Counted from the stretch's first letter, positions 30,539-38,561 are shown. The stretch: 64,000 bases of DNA from Caballeronia temeraria (GCF_001544795.2 NZ_FCOI02000009.1:171371-235370); one strand, 5' to 3'. The notes: a model not told the origin generated them from the sequence alone. Translations and numbers: made by a program.

Positions 30539-31441
30539 ATGACCGAAGAAACCGCCGTTGATGCGCGCCAGTCGATGGTGCGCCTGGAACCTTCCGAGAT
30601 TCCGCTGGGTGCATCGCTCGAATGGCCGATCGTCGCCGCCGATGGCGCGACACTTTTCGACGCGGGCACGGTCGTGCCGGACGCCCCGGCGCTCGAATTC
30701 ATGCTGCGGCATTTCGAGCCGCATCGCGTGATCCAGGAGCCGGTCACGAGTGCACCGGAGGAAGAGGCGGCGAAGGACGGGCCGCTGACGCTCGAGGACA
30801 TCGGTCTCACCATCGGCGCGCGGGTCGGCTTGCGCGGCACCGGCGGCACGGGCTCCGCGATGTACGCGAGCCGCGTCATCGGCTTTTCTACGCCGCGCCG
30901 CAAGGGCGAGCGCTCGCTTTTCGTGACGCAACCCTTGATGACGGGATTCAACCCACTCGATCTGACGCTCGGCGAGCAGGTCGATCTGGTCGCGCTCACC
31001 GGACGCGGCGTGTTTCGCTTCGCCTGCACCGTCGACGCCACCTGCCGCGAGCCGTTCAATTACGCGGTGCTGTCGGCGCCGGGCGCGATCCGCCGATTGC
31101 GCACACGCAAGTTCGCGCGCATGCCGACGCGCCTCGCGGCGCATTTCGCCACCGAAGGCGGGCCGCCAGGCGCGCTGCAACTAGGCCGCGTGAGCGACAT
31201 CAGTCCGTATGGCATGTCGCTGACCGTCGCGAATCCGTCTGCGCACATGGGCGACCGTCTGCGACTGTCGTTTCAGTTCAGGACCGATGGCGTCGAGGTC
31301 AAGATCGAGACCGTCGCGATCGTGCGCCATGTCGGCACGATCGATCCGGCCGATGGCAGCGCGGCGTACGGGCTCGAATTCGAAACGCTCGAACCGTCGC
31401 AGCGCATTGCGCTGAAATCGTTCATGGCCGAGCACACCTAG
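30539..31441 (+). CDS. PilZ-domain protein, YcgR-like flagellar brake
   Basis: A 300-residue protein with an N-terminal YcgR-N-like beta domain at about 85-185 (IGARVGLRG, FVTQPLMTGFNPLDLTLGEQV) and a C-terminal PilZ domain. The cyclic-di-GMP signature is present: RTRKFARMPTR, then DISPYGMSL. Such proteins slow the flagellar motor when c-di-GMP is high. It ends 21 bases before the convergent FrnE-like gene. Confidence 0.85.
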   Translation: MTEETAVDARQSMVRLEPSEIPLGASLEWPIVAADGATLFDAGTVVPDAPALEFMLRHFEPHRVIQEPVTSAPEEEAAKDGPLTLEDIGLTIGARVGLRGTGGTGSAMYASRVIGFSTPRRKGERSLFVTQPLMTGFNPLDLTLGEQVDLVALTGRGVFRFACTVDATCREPFNYAVLSAPGAIRRLRTRKFARMPTRLAAHFATEGGPPGALQLGRVSDISPYGMSLTVANPSAHMGDRLRLSFQFRTDGVEVKIETVAIVRHVGTIDPADGSAAYGLEFETLEPSQRIALKSFMAEHT

Positions 31442-31462
31442 GATCGCGCCGGCCGCGAGGCT

Positions 31463-32116
31463 TCAGACGCCCGGGAAGCCGTCGGGAAACAGGCGCTCCA
31501 CGGCTGCTTCGAAATGCTGGATCGGCGCTGCGCCGCGCAGTGCGATCGGCGGCGGCGGTTCCTGCTGGCCGGGCGCGGGCTCGCGCGACAGCACCGCGAA
31601 CGGTACGCCGGTCACGCCCAGTTTCTTCGCGAACTCTTCGTCTTCGATCACGAGATCGGTGTACGTGCCGTCATCGAGCGCTTCTTCGAGCAGTTCCGGA
31701 TCGACGCCGCAGGTCGCCGCGATGTCGAGCAGCGCGTCGGTATCGCCGATATCGATGCCTTCCTCGAAATACGCCTTGAAGATCGCGCGATGCACGAGAT
31801 CGAAACGGCCGGATTCGCGCGCGAACATGGCGGTCTCGAAGGCCTTGCGGCTGCGCGGCGTGACCGGCGGCATGCGCATCGTCACGCCGCGTTCTTCCGC
31901 GAGCGGGCGCACCGAGTTTTCCCACGATTCGACGATTTTTTCGTCGTTGGGATCGACGAGCGGCGTCGGCTCGGGGCGCAATTCGAACGCGTGCCAGCGG
32001 ATTTCAACCGCGTCGCCGTAGGCGTTGCGGAACTGGTCAAGCACAGGTGTCTCGAGATAGCAGAACGGACACGCGAAGTCCGACCAGACGTCGATGAACA
32101 ATGTAGGGCTTGTCAT
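31463..32116 (-). CDS. DsbA-family oxidoreductase, FrnE-like
   Basis: A 217-residue thioredoxin-fold protein with a CPFC active site at the end of the first strand (DVWSDFACPFCYLETP), an alpha-helical insert, and a cis-proline region GVTGVPFAVLS. No signal peptide is present, which fits cytoplasmic FrnE-type proteins. The ATG at 32116 matches family starts; the open frame upstream of it is prophage end sequence. The prophage is inserted directly upstream, so the natural promoter may have been displaced. Confidence 0.9.
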   Translation of the reverse strand: MTSPTLFIDVWSDFACPFCYLETPVLDQFRNAYGDAVEIRWHAFELRPEPTPLVDPNDEKIVESWENSVRPLAEERGVTMRMPPVTPRSRKAFETAMFARESGRFDLVHRAIFKAYFEEGIDIGDTDALLDIAATCGVDPELLEEALDDGTYTDLVIEDEEFAKKLGVTGVPFAVLSREPAPGQQEPPPPIALRGAAPIQHFEAAVERLFPDGFPGV

Positions 32117-32135
32117 ATAAGGCTTTCCGGGCACT

Positions 32136-32180
32136 CGTCCAAAATTCGTCCAAAATTCGTTCAAAACACTGTCCAAAATT
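32136..32180. repeat. phased 11-bp repeats at the int-proximal prophage end
   Basis: Four copies of an 11-base unit lie at 32136, 32147, 32158 and 32170: CGTCCAAAATT twice, then CGTTCAAAACA and TGTCCAAAATT. They sit between the FrnE-like start and the int stop. The one-turn spacing suits side-by-side integrase arm-type binding. The exact attachment core cannot be set without the other prophage end. Confidence 0.6.
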
Positions 32181-33308
32181 TTAGCCGACTTTGACTTTCA
32201 CCTCGGTCCACTCACGTCCTCGGCTGTCGCGGTAGAGCGCGGTCATTTCGGGCGATTTGTGACCGAGCAAAGCCTGCGCGAAGTCCGCGCCATGCTGTTC
32301 CGTGTAGAGCCGTGCCGCCAGCGACCGCAGTTCATGAAACGTTACGGGCGTTTTGCCGTCGGGCGCAACGAGTCCGGCAGCGTCGCGCATGGCCGCGAAA
32401 CGCGTGCTCAATGTCGCAGGCTTGCACGCATCGCCCGGCCTGCTGCCCCCGCTCGTTGCGATGAAGTGAATCACGTACTTCGAAACGACCGTGTCCCGAC
32501 ATCTCTTCAGCACGTCGCCCAGCGTCACACCGAGCACATCCAGGCGCAGATCGAGCGGAATGCGCAACTTGGACCGGTGACCTTCCTTGCCCTTCGATTG
32601 CTCCACCCACAGAAATCCATCGTGGATCTGATCGAAGCGCATCTTGGCGATATCCTCTCTGCGCTGCCCACAGACGAGCGCCAGCTCGATCGCGTTTGCA
32701 ATCCAGCGGTGTCGCGGCTCTTCTCGCGCCTTCGCGATCAACTGCTTGTATTCGTCGAGCGTAAGGCGGCTCCGCGTGACGCCGGCCGTCCTGGGTTTGA
32801 AAACGGCGTCGACGGGACTGCGTCCCGAGTCAACGAAGCCGCGTTCGATCGCCTGGCGAAAGACATCAGCGAGGCGCGATCGATAGGCGATCGCCGCGTA
32901 AGAGCCGCGCTGCTCCTGTACGTCGCGAAGAAAATCCGCGACTTCCCTGGGACGTACCGCAGCAATCGCCTGAGACGCGAAGGCGGACGCGCGAATGCCC
33001 TTGAGCTGTGAGCGCATCCCGACGGCGCTGTGCCGGTTCTGTGGCAGATTCTCGCGCTCATACTCAAGACACCATTCAGCGAAGCTAATGCCCGCGCCAT
33101 CGATTTTCTGAAGAAGCGATATGTCGCCGCGCCGCCGCAACAACTCGGCGTTCGCCGTCCGCACTTGCGCCGTCGCGAGTTTGAAGTCTCGGCCGAGACC
33201 GATGGTCCTGCCATCATCGGGGTTACGGAACCAGAAATAACCCGCCGCGTTTTGATACAGATTCGCCGGCCACGCGCGACGTGCCGCCTTTCGTCTTCTA
33301 GCGGCCAC
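32181..33308 (-). CDS. int: prophage tyrosine integrase, lambda type
   Basis: A 375-residue integrase. The N-terminal 60 residues look like a lambda-type arm-binding domain, followed by a SAM-like core-binding domain at about 70-170. The catalytic domain has the first Arg in CGQRREDIAKM, HELRSLAARL with the His-x-x-Arg, and LLGHKSPEMTALYRDSRG with the nucleophilic Tyr. It ends one base after the repeat array. Its start overlaps the excisionase gene by 11 bases. Confidence 0.95.
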   Translation of the reverse strand: MAARRRKAARRAWPANLYQNAAGYFWFRNPDDGRTIGLGRDFKLATAQVRTANAELLRRRGDISLLQKIDGAGISFAEWCLEYERENLPQNRHSAVGMRSQLKGIRASAFASQAIAAVRPREVADFLRDVQEQRGSYAAIAYRSRLADVFRQAIERGFVDSGRSPVDAVFKPRTAGVTRSRLTLDEYKQLIAKAREEPRHRWIANAIELALVCGQRREDIAKMRFDQIHDGFLWVEQSKGKEGHRSKLRIPLDLRLDVLGVTLGDVLKRCRDTVVSKYVIHFIATSGGSRPGDACKPATLSTRFAAMRDAAGLVAPDGKTPVTFHELRSLAARLYTEQHGADFAQALLGHKSPEMTALYRDSRGREWTEVKVKVG

Positions 33309-33504
33309 CGATCATCCTCTCGAGCTGACTGGCTACCGGATCTTCATAGGAGGCGTCTGGAGCGCAGAAATATCGATGGCCTATCTTCTTCGGAGGCGGA
33401 ACGATCTTTCCGTCTCGAATCCAGTTGAGAAGCGTATTGCGATGTGGACAGTGCTTTCCGAAGACTTCGACTGCCCAATCGGCGACAGGGACCAGGCGCG
33501 CCAT
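33298..33504 (-). CDS. xis: excisionase-like protein
   Basis: A 68-residue protein with a small winged-helix pattern, VEVFGKHCPHRNTLLNWIRDGKI, then PPPKKIGHRYF. This is typical of the lambda Xis/excisionase-like family. It is coupled to int (11-base overlap), as expected for a recombination-directionality factor. The ATG at 33504 follows GGAGGTTGAG; longer upstream frames are the neighbouring gene read out of phase. Confidence 0.85.
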   Translation of the reverse strand: MARLVPVADWAVEVFGKHCPHRNTLLNWIRDGKIVPPPKKIGHRYFCAPDASYEDPVASQLERMIGGR

Positions 33505-33505
33505 C

Positions 33506-33631
33506 TCAACCTCCGCGAGCGCGTGCGCCGCGCGCGAATCGACGGGTGACCGCACCATTGCATCTCAGCGAGTCGATCTCGTCAGGCAGCGCGACCGCGA
33601 GTTCGCGAAGCTGTTTGTAGCCGATCGTCAT
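33506..33631 (-). CDS. small prophage protein, 41 residues
   Basis: A short gene that the ribosome-binding layout supports. Its ATG overlaps the stop of the 165-residue gene upstream as ATGA, GGGAGGTGG precedes it, and it ends two bases before the xis start. It begins MTIGYKQLRELAVALPDEID. No family was recognised. Confidence 0.6.
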   Translation of the reverse strand: MTIGYKQLRELAVALPDEIDSLRCNGAVTRRFARGARARGG

Positions 33632-34125
33632 GCCGCCACCTCCCGCCCGGCGTAGTACGCCACGTCACCGGCCACTGCGACGAGCGCCATTTCGCCCGTC
33701 GTGTGTGCGAGCAGGTCGGCGACTGTTTGATCGAAGCGCGGATGATCGAGCGGCACGCGCGCTTTCGCGAACATCCGCGCCACGATCTGCTCGGCCTGCG
33801 CGCGCGTCATATCGACGAGCACGCGCTGTCCTTCGTGCGGGACGTGATGCGGCGCGATGTCGTCGTTCGCTGTGGCGTGCATCAACGTGACATCGCCGCA
33901 CGACGGGCAGGGGATCGCGAACGGTGCGCCGCCGTCGCGGCTGTTCCAGAGGCGTTCGCGGTGCCCACACGTGCACGCGTACCACATCAGCGCGTGTCCG
34001 GCGGAGTGGAGCAGGGAGACGTCGGCCGCCGCCTGTGCGGCGCTCTTGCCCACGCGTTGCAGCAGTTTGCGATGCGCGCGCTCGTCGGCGCGGCGGTCCT
34101 TTCGGTTTTGAAGAAATGGATGCAT
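33628..34125 (-). CDS. hypothetical prophage protein with zinc-ribbon-like cysteines
   Basis: A 165-residue protein with a basic N-terminus. A CTCGHRERLW pair is followed about 28 residues later by IPCPSCGDVTLM, a spacing that fits a zinc ribbon. The C-terminal part is not recognised. It is in the leftward early operon between the recombination genes and xis. Confidence 0.75.
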   Translation of the reverse strand: MHPFLQNRKDRRADERAHRKLLQRVGKSAAQAAADVSLLHSAGHALMWYACTCGHRERLWNSRDGGAPFAIPCPSCGDVTLMHATANDDIAPHHVPHEGQRVLVDMTRAQAEQIVARMFAKARVPLDHPRFDQTVADLLAHTTGEMALVAVAGDVAYYAGREVAA

Positions 34126-34233
34126 GTTTGTGTCAAAAAAGCCGGGCGCAGGACGAGCCGCCCGTCATCGAGGATTGCAATACCGGCTTCGAGGCAAACA
34201 CCGGTCTCGACGGTGCCGGCGGCCCGCAGTTCG

Positions 34234-35265
34234 TTACGCGGACAGCGCCGCGAGGCATTCGTTGTAGACGTCGAGCGCGGGTTGCTGGTCGTCCTCGGGC
34301 AGCGAGCCGATCATCGAAGCATCGGCGCTGAGCGTGTCGATGTCCTTGCGGGAGCGCATCAGATCGATAAGTTGCTGGGGCGCGAACTCGGGCGCGTTGC
34401 TCTGCGGGGCCTGCTTCGGCGCTTTCTTGCCGCTCGCCTGTTTCGCGATGTCCTTGAGCGTCGTCGATTCGCCCGTGGTCGCGGGTTGCTCCATCTCGAA
34501 CCACTCGCCGGGCGCGCTCATGCCGTCGCGCAGGCTCGCATAGATGCGCTTCAGCGTCACGACCTGCGCCGGCTGGATCGATTCGAGGCGACGCTGAATG
34601 CGCTTCTCGACGTGCTCCTTCGTCACGCCGAACTGCTCGAAGGCGGTGACGATCTTCTGGATGCCTTCCGGGCTGACATCCGCCTTCGTGTTGAGCGTGA
34701 CGTTCGCCTGCTGCATCGCGGCGTCGACGACGTCGCCCGGGATCTGCGCGAGAATGCAGGCGCGCACGCGGCGCTGCGCCTGATTCGCAATCAGTTCGTA
34801 GATGTCGCGCTCCTCTTTTAATTTGTAGCCGCCGCTCTTCGTATCGCGCCAGTGCCGCACGATGAACTGCAGTCGCTTCGACGTGCGGCTCTCCAGATCG
34901 ACGCAGAATGCCTCGACTTCAGAAAACGGAACGCCGGTTGCATCGACGCCGCGCGAGCGCTCGCGGAACCCGTGTTCGATGTTTCCCCACTGCTGCGCCA
35001 TCGCTTCCGCCGCGCGGATGCTCGGCCCGCTGATGTCGGAGCCGCCGCGGCTGAACTGATACTGGCTCTGCTCGGCGAGCGTCAGGCGCGTGAACGCGTT
35101 GAGGATGTTGTCCATGTTCCTGACGACATCGCGCGGGAACTGCTGCGCCATCAGATATTTCACCTGCGTTTCGGCGAGCTCGCGGCTCTGGTCCTGGCGC
35201 GCGCCGGCGGTGTCGGTGACGACGGTTTGCCTTGTTCCGAATGGCGATGCAACGAGTTCGGTCAT
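34234..35265 (-). CDS. phage protein, probable single-strand-annealing partner of the RecE-type exonuclease
   Basis: A 343-residue protein with conserved segments found in many phage early operons: LAEQSQYQFSRGGSDISGPS, then IRAAEAMAQQWGNIEHG, and NQAQRRVRACILAQIPGDVV. I know this family from phages but cannot assign it a proven activity. Directly following an exonuclease gene (two bases apart), it is the natural candidate for an annealing protein that acts as RecT or Beta does. The C-terminal 80 residues are Ala/Pro/Gln-rich. Confidence 0.7.
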   Translation of the reverse strand: MTELVASPFGTRQTVVTDTAGARQDQSRELAETQVKYLMAQQFPRDVVRNMDNILNAFTRLTLAEQSQYQFSRGGSDISGPSIRAAEAMAQQWGNIEHGFRERSRGVDATGVPFSEVEAFCVDLESRTSKRLQFIVRHWRDTKSGGYKLKEERDIYELIANQAQRRVRACILAQIPGDVVDAAMQQANVTLNTKADVSPEGIQKIVTAFEQFGVTKEHVEKRIQRRLESIQPAQVVTLKRIYASLRDGMSAPGEWFEMEQPATTGESTTLKDIAKQASGKKAPKQAPQSNAPEFAPQQLIDLMRSRKDIDTLSADASMIGSLPEDDQQPALDVYNECLAALSA

Positions 35266-35267
35266 AT

Positions 35268-36131
35268 TCAATCCTGAAACGCCCACGAGGGCAGGGTGAT
35301 CAAAGAAATCTCTTTCGAGTAGCCGGGCCATTCGCCGGTCTCGACGCAGCGCGCATACGTCCGCAGGTTGCGCTGATATTCCGCGCGGCCCTGCGCCTTC
35401 GAGGGATCGTCGAGCATCATTGCGTGCGCGGCATAGGGCCATTCGGTTTCGACGGCGACGAAGATGAACGCGAGCACGTCACGCCCGCTGGCCGCGGCAT
35501 AACCATCGGTGTAGAAGGCGTCCTGCACGTGGTAACGCTTGCGCGCCGCCTGCCGTGCGAACTCGCTCGCTCCGGCGCTGCTGAATGTTTTCACGTCGAC
35601 GAGAATCGCAGCGGCGTCGGTCGCCTCGTAGATCCAGTCCGGCCGGCAGCGGCACGCGACGCCGGTCTCGGGATCGCGCCAGAACGCGCTCACTTCAGCG
35701 CGTCCGCGCGACAGCGCCTCGCGGATATCCGGCAGCGCGCGCACCGATTCAGCCTGGCGCATCGCCGCGTCGTATTGCCCGGGCGATATCACGGTGACGC
35801 CCTGCGTGCGCTCGTTGAATTCGCGCCACCACGCCATTGCGCGGATGCTCGCCTCCGAAGGTTTCGCTGCATGCCACTGCGCGTCGGTCGGGCGGCGCGG
35901 CGCATCGTTGGGGATCGTCACGTAGCGCTGCGCGAATTCATCGGGCTCCAGAATCGCGCAGTGCGCCAGATTGCCCTCGAGCTGTCCGGCGCGCTCACGC
36001 GGCGCCGGCCGATTCGGATCGCGGTGCAGCGCGAAAAAATGCGCGGGCGAAACGTGCAGATCGTCGAGTCCCGACTTCGAGACGTCGGGGAGTGCGTGAT
36101 ACTGCTCGATCGTGAGGTCGGACCGGATCAA
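35268..36131 (-). CDS. RecE-type exonuclease (exodeoxyribonuclease VIII-like, PD-(D/E)xK)
   Basis: A 287-residue nuclease that starts with the RecE C-domain pattern LTIEQYHALPDVSKSGL and FFALHRD. GNLAHCAILEP carries the motif-I histidine. CRPDWIYEA and AILVDVKTFSSAG give the Asp...Asp-x-Lys catalytic core. It would degrade 5' strands for phage recombination. The TTG at 36131 overlaps the previous gene's stop (TTGA) and leaves the protein at the family N-terminus; no better start exists nearby. Confidence 0.85.
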   Translation of the reverse strand: MIRSDLTIEQYHALPDVSKSGLDDLHVSPAHFFALHRDPNRPAPRERAGQLEGNLAHCAILEPDEFAQRYVTIPNDAPRRPTDAQWHAAKPSEASIRAMAWWREFNERTQGVTVISPGQYDAAMRQAESVRALPDIREALSRGRAEVSAFWRDPETGVACRCRPDWIYEATDAAAILVDVKTFSSAGASEFARQAARKRYHVQDAFYTDGYAAASGRDVLAFIFVAVETEWPYAAHAMMLDDPSKAQGRAEYQRNLRTYARCVETGEWPGYSKEISLITLPSWAFQD

Positions 36132-36328
36132 TGCGACTTCCTGCGCGCGTCGGCGTGGCCCTGGCGGTACGCGAAGTCGTCTTCGAGCGGCCCGCTTCCG
36201 CGCATGGCATCTCGCCAACCGCGCTGATGCGCGCGAATCATGCGGGCCTGGAAGTTAGCAAGGCACTCGACGAGCGCGCCACCCGGCAATGCGCGCAGCC
36301 CGGACGGTGTCGTGATTTCACGCGACAT
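36128..36328 (-). CDS. small hypothetical prophage protein, 66 residues
   Basis: It begins MSREITTPSGLRALPGGALV and ends in a charged, helical tail. Its start lies 11 bases inside the upstream HTH gene, and its stop overlaps the exonuclease start, so it is coupled on both sides. No family is recognised. Confidence 0.65.
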   Translation of the reverse strand: MSREITTPSGLRALPGGALVECLANFQARMIRAHQRGWRDAMRGSGPLEDDFAYRQGHADARRKSH

Positions 36329-36722
36329 GACTGCCTCCCGCAGGACCAAAAAACGCGACGATGTCCGGATGGCGACGAGGGACGATTTCGGCAAGTTTCT
36401 GAGCGCGATTTCGCGCTTCTTGCTCGACGAGCGGAACGCGCCGTGTCTTCGACTTCTGCGTGGCATCAGGCTTATCGCCGAGCGCCCAAATGCGGGACGG
36501 TCGACCGGTCGATCGCGGCGGCACGATCTCCACGACATGCACGAGCTTCGGCTTCATGCGGTGCAGGCGCACCATGCGTGAGTTGATCGCGTTCGGTGTC
36601 TCCCCGAGGACAGCGGCGAGTTCGGTCGCCTCGGCGCGCCCGAGTTGTTTCAGTGCTTCGAGTGTCTGACGTCGCGTCTCCGAAAAATTCGTACGCTGCG
36701 ACGCATGTTTCGCCTTGCTCAA
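36318..36722 (-). CDS. winged-helix DNA-binding protein of the early operon
   Basis: A 134-residue protein. Residues about 15-60 form a winged-helix domain (RRQTLEALKQLGRAEATELA, then LGETPNAINSRMVRLHRMK), followed by a beta wing, VVEIVPPRSTGRPSRIWAL. It may regulate early transcription or copy number of the leftward operon. The exact role is unknown. Confidence 0.75.
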   Translation of the reverse strand: MSKAKHASQRTNFSETRRQTLEALKQLGRAEATELAAVLGETPNAINSRMVRLHRMKPKLVHVVEIVPPRSTGRPSRIWALGDKPDATQKSKTRRVPLVEQEARNRAQKLAEIVPRRHPDIVAFFGPAGGSHVA

Positions 36723-36861
36723 AATCAGTCGTACTCCTTAAATAGTCCGATGCGTTCAATCGGTCGCAAACTTGATGTTCCAGTTCACACATTCGCGCGT
36801 CCTGCTGTCGATGCGCCCGCCGGATCATCGTGCCTGGAACCGGCGCTAGGGCGGCCGCCGA

Positions 36862-37023
36862 TCAAACCGCGGCTACAGCACGGAGGCAGTGCTTCACAGT
36901 CCAGATGCTGGCACGGATGTTTGCTCTTGCCTCGTTGAGTTCGATGTCGGTGACCGACATTTCGAGGGCATCGCGCGCGGCTTCGAGCGTGTCGAGCAGC
37001 TTCTGCATGTCGTGCTTGCTCAT
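36862..37023 (-). CDS. small hypothetical prophage protein, 53 residues
   Basis: A short acidic helical peptide beginning MSKHDMQKLLDTLEAARDAL. Its ATG overlaps the stop of the 104-residue gene as ATGA. It is supported by this coupling and by in-operon position. No family was recognised. Confidence 0.6.
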   Translation of the reverse strand: MSKHDMQKLLDTLEAARDALEMSVTDIELNEARANIRASIWTVKHCLRAVAAV

Positions 37024-37334
37024 GCGTCCTCCGCAGGTTCGCGCAGTCGCGCTTTGAATTCGGCAATTTCGCGGTCCACCACCGCGTTGAACGCGCTGCG
37101 CATGATGAGAACGATCGTCGAGTTGTGCTCCGCCGTGTCACCGTTGCACAGCGCTTCCATCAGCGCGCTATGCCGGCCCTCGGGCATGTCGTCGAGCGCA
37201 TCGAACACTTCGTGTTCAAGCACTTCCAGACTAATTGCTGCGCGGAGCTGCTCGTCGTCAACGACGTCGAAACGTGCAAGATCACGATCGATTGCGCGGT
37301 CGCGCATTGCTTCGGTTCGCGGAATGGATTGCAT
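37020..37334 (-). CDS. hypothetical prophage protein, 104 residues
   Basis: First gene after the proposed leftward promoter. It is acidic and mostly helical (MQSIPRTEAMRDRAIDRDLA at the start), with no recognised domain. Leftward first genes are often antitermination or host-takeover factors, but nothing in this sequence shows that. Confidence 0.65.
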   Translation of the reverse strand: MQSIPRTEAMRDRAIDRDLARFDVVDDEQLRAAISLEVLEHEVFDALDDMPEGRHSALMEALCNGDTAEHNSTIVLIMRSAFNAVVDREIAEFKARLREPAEDA

Positions 37335-37392
37335 GGCTCACCCATCTTTCGTGACACGCAGCGCGGGACGCGCGGGTGGTGTCGATGGCTTA

Positions 37393-37433
37393 ATAATACC
37401 AAATAGTATTGATGTGTCAACACCAAATGGTAA
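37393..37433 (-). promoter_or_regulatory. leftward early promoter with two repressor operators
   Basis: Read leftward: TTGACA at 37420-37415, 16 bases, TATTAT at 37398-37393, a near-consensus sigma-70 promoter. Two 14-base operator-like sites cover it: ATACCAAATAGTAT at 37396-37409 and ACACCAAATGGTAA at 37420-37433. Binding of the repressor would block both promoter elements. It lies 59 bases before the 104-residue gene. Confidence 0.75.
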
Positions 37434-37434
37434 T

Positions 37435-37671
37435 TTAACTTTCGTCGCGGGAGAGAAAGGCCGCGGTCTCAGTGAGCGCGTTGATCGCCAGCATTCTGTT
37501 TTGGCGATAAGTTCCAGAGCGACTCACGCGGTGCGTGCCGTCTTCGTTCGGCACAATCAGGATGTGATTCTTGGGAAGTTCAGGAGGAGGCGGAGGCGTG
37601 CTGGCGCCTGACGTGCCACTGCCGTGACGCGGTCGACGCGAAAAAAACGCCCTACCGTCGATGACTGTCAT
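37435..37671 (-). CDS. hypothetical prophage protein, 78 residues
   Basis: It starts MTVIDGRAFFSRRPRHGSG and has a proline run, then HILIVPNEDGTHRVSRSG. It lies upstream of the leftward promoter and so needs its own promoter in the AT-rich region to the right. It may be a lysogenic or accessory gene. The family is unknown. Confidence 0.5.
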   Translation of the reverse strand: MTVIDGRAFFSRRPRHGSGTSGASTPPPPPELPKNHILIVPNEDGTHRVSRSGTYRQNRMLAINALTETAAFLSRDES

Positions 37672-38010
37672 CACACGCGTCCTCGGCATGCCAAGGCGAC
37701 GGCTTGCGATACGGTCCTTGCTGAATTTGTCCGGTGGAGACGATGCGCCGTGCCGTGGAGCGGGCTGAAGTGTGCTTCTGAGTTAGTTAGACAGCTCACT
37801 TGTTTTTGGAATATTTCGCTCAAACCGGATAAATATGAAGCATAAATTACTCGGTTATACCGCGAAATGGCAGCGGATATTGTTGGTGGGTAGCCTAATT
37901 GTCAGCACGCAGCGTAAAGAATTGTCAGCGCGCAATTATTGGCGAACAGGATGATTTGGTGCGCTCAACCCGACACTTTGAGGGCCCGGGTGCCGCGGCA
38001 GAAAAGAAAA
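37672..38010. other. AT-rich noncoding region left of the repressor gene
   Basis: About 340 bases, more AT-rich than the surroundings, with no convincing gene. It contains a 15-base direct repeat, AATTGTCAGCACGCA at 37897-37911 and AATTGTCAGCGCGCA at 37920-37934, spaced 23 bases apart. It may be a regulatory site or transferred DNA. Confidence 0.45.
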
Positions 38011-38029
38011 GAGCCGCTTTCGCGGCTCT
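38001..38029 (-). terminator. rho-independent terminator of the repressor gene
   Basis: The stem GAGCCGC / GCGGCTC with loop tttc is at 38011-38028. Read leftward it is followed by TTTTCTTTTC. It begins at the repressor stop codon. Confidence 0.85.
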
Positions 38030-38478
38030 CAGCATGCTTTCTTTTTCGTTGCGATTGATCGGGGTCTCCCGACGGAAAAAGACTCAACCTCGTCCCCAAA
38101 GCCCTCTTCCGTGTGTTTGATCGCGGCGCTTGCACGCTTCGCGCGCAGCACCTTTTCCAGAACTTCGATAGCCGTCACGAGATCGTTTTCGCTGACGGAA
38201 TCCAGAGCGGCGATGATCGCTCCGGCCTGTGGGCTGACGTAGCCCGCGCCGTGCGCCTGTTTTTCGTCCCGAGCCTCGTCCAGCCAGCCCTCCGGGAGAT
38301 GGAGCGCGACCTCGATCTTTCGGGCCTTTTTCTCGCCGAACGACTTCCTGCCTCCCAGGATTCCGGAAATCTCGCTCTGGTTTTCGCCGGACGCGCGCAG
38401 AAACTCGGCCTGACTGCCCTCGTACTGAGCGTCGATGAGTTCGCGCAAGCGAAGTCGGCGGATGTCGGCAAGGTTCAT
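38029..38478 (-). CDS. prophage repressor, short CI-like
   Basis: A 149-residue protein with a lambda-repressor-like HTH at about residues 12-65 (LRELIDAQYEGSQAEFLRAS, then GENQSEISGILGGRKSFGEKKA). The C-terminal part is short and charged, with no serine-lysine LexA-type peptidase. Self-cleavage on DNA damage is therefore not expected, and induction must use another route. The ATG at 38478 lies only six bases from a candidate promoter -10 (GATAAT), which suggests a leaderless message as in lambda cI. Confidence 0.85.
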   Translation of the reverse strand: MNLADIRRLRLRELIDAQYEGSQAEFLRASGENQSEISGILGGRKSFGEKKARKIEVALHLPEGWLDEARDEKQAHGAGYVSPQAGAIIAALDSVSENDLVTAIEVLEKVLRAKRASAAIKHTEEGFGDEVESFSVGRPRSIATKKKAC

Positions 38479-38484
38479 AGAGAA

Positions 38485-38552
38485 ATTATCCGATCCTATT
38501 ACTAAAAGGTAAAACACCAAAAAGTATCTAAATAAGAGAACCGTTTGGTAAT
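38485..38552. promoter_or_regulatory. repressor/Cro intergenic control region with three operators
   Basis: Three 14-base sites match the leftward pair: TTACTAAAAGGTAA at 38499, ACACCAAAAAGTAT at 38514 and AACCGTTTGGTAAT (inverted) at 38539. A leftward promoter TTTACC-17-GATAAT (38513 to 38485) would serve the repressor. A TAATAT at 38549-38554 could be the rightward -10, but its -35 is weak. Confidence 0.7.
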
Positions 38553-38561
38553 ATTCTTCGT

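Noticed and set aside
32100..32180. tRNA gene as prophage attachment site
   Set aside because: No cloverleaf could be drawn around the integrase end; the neighbour is a protein gene start.
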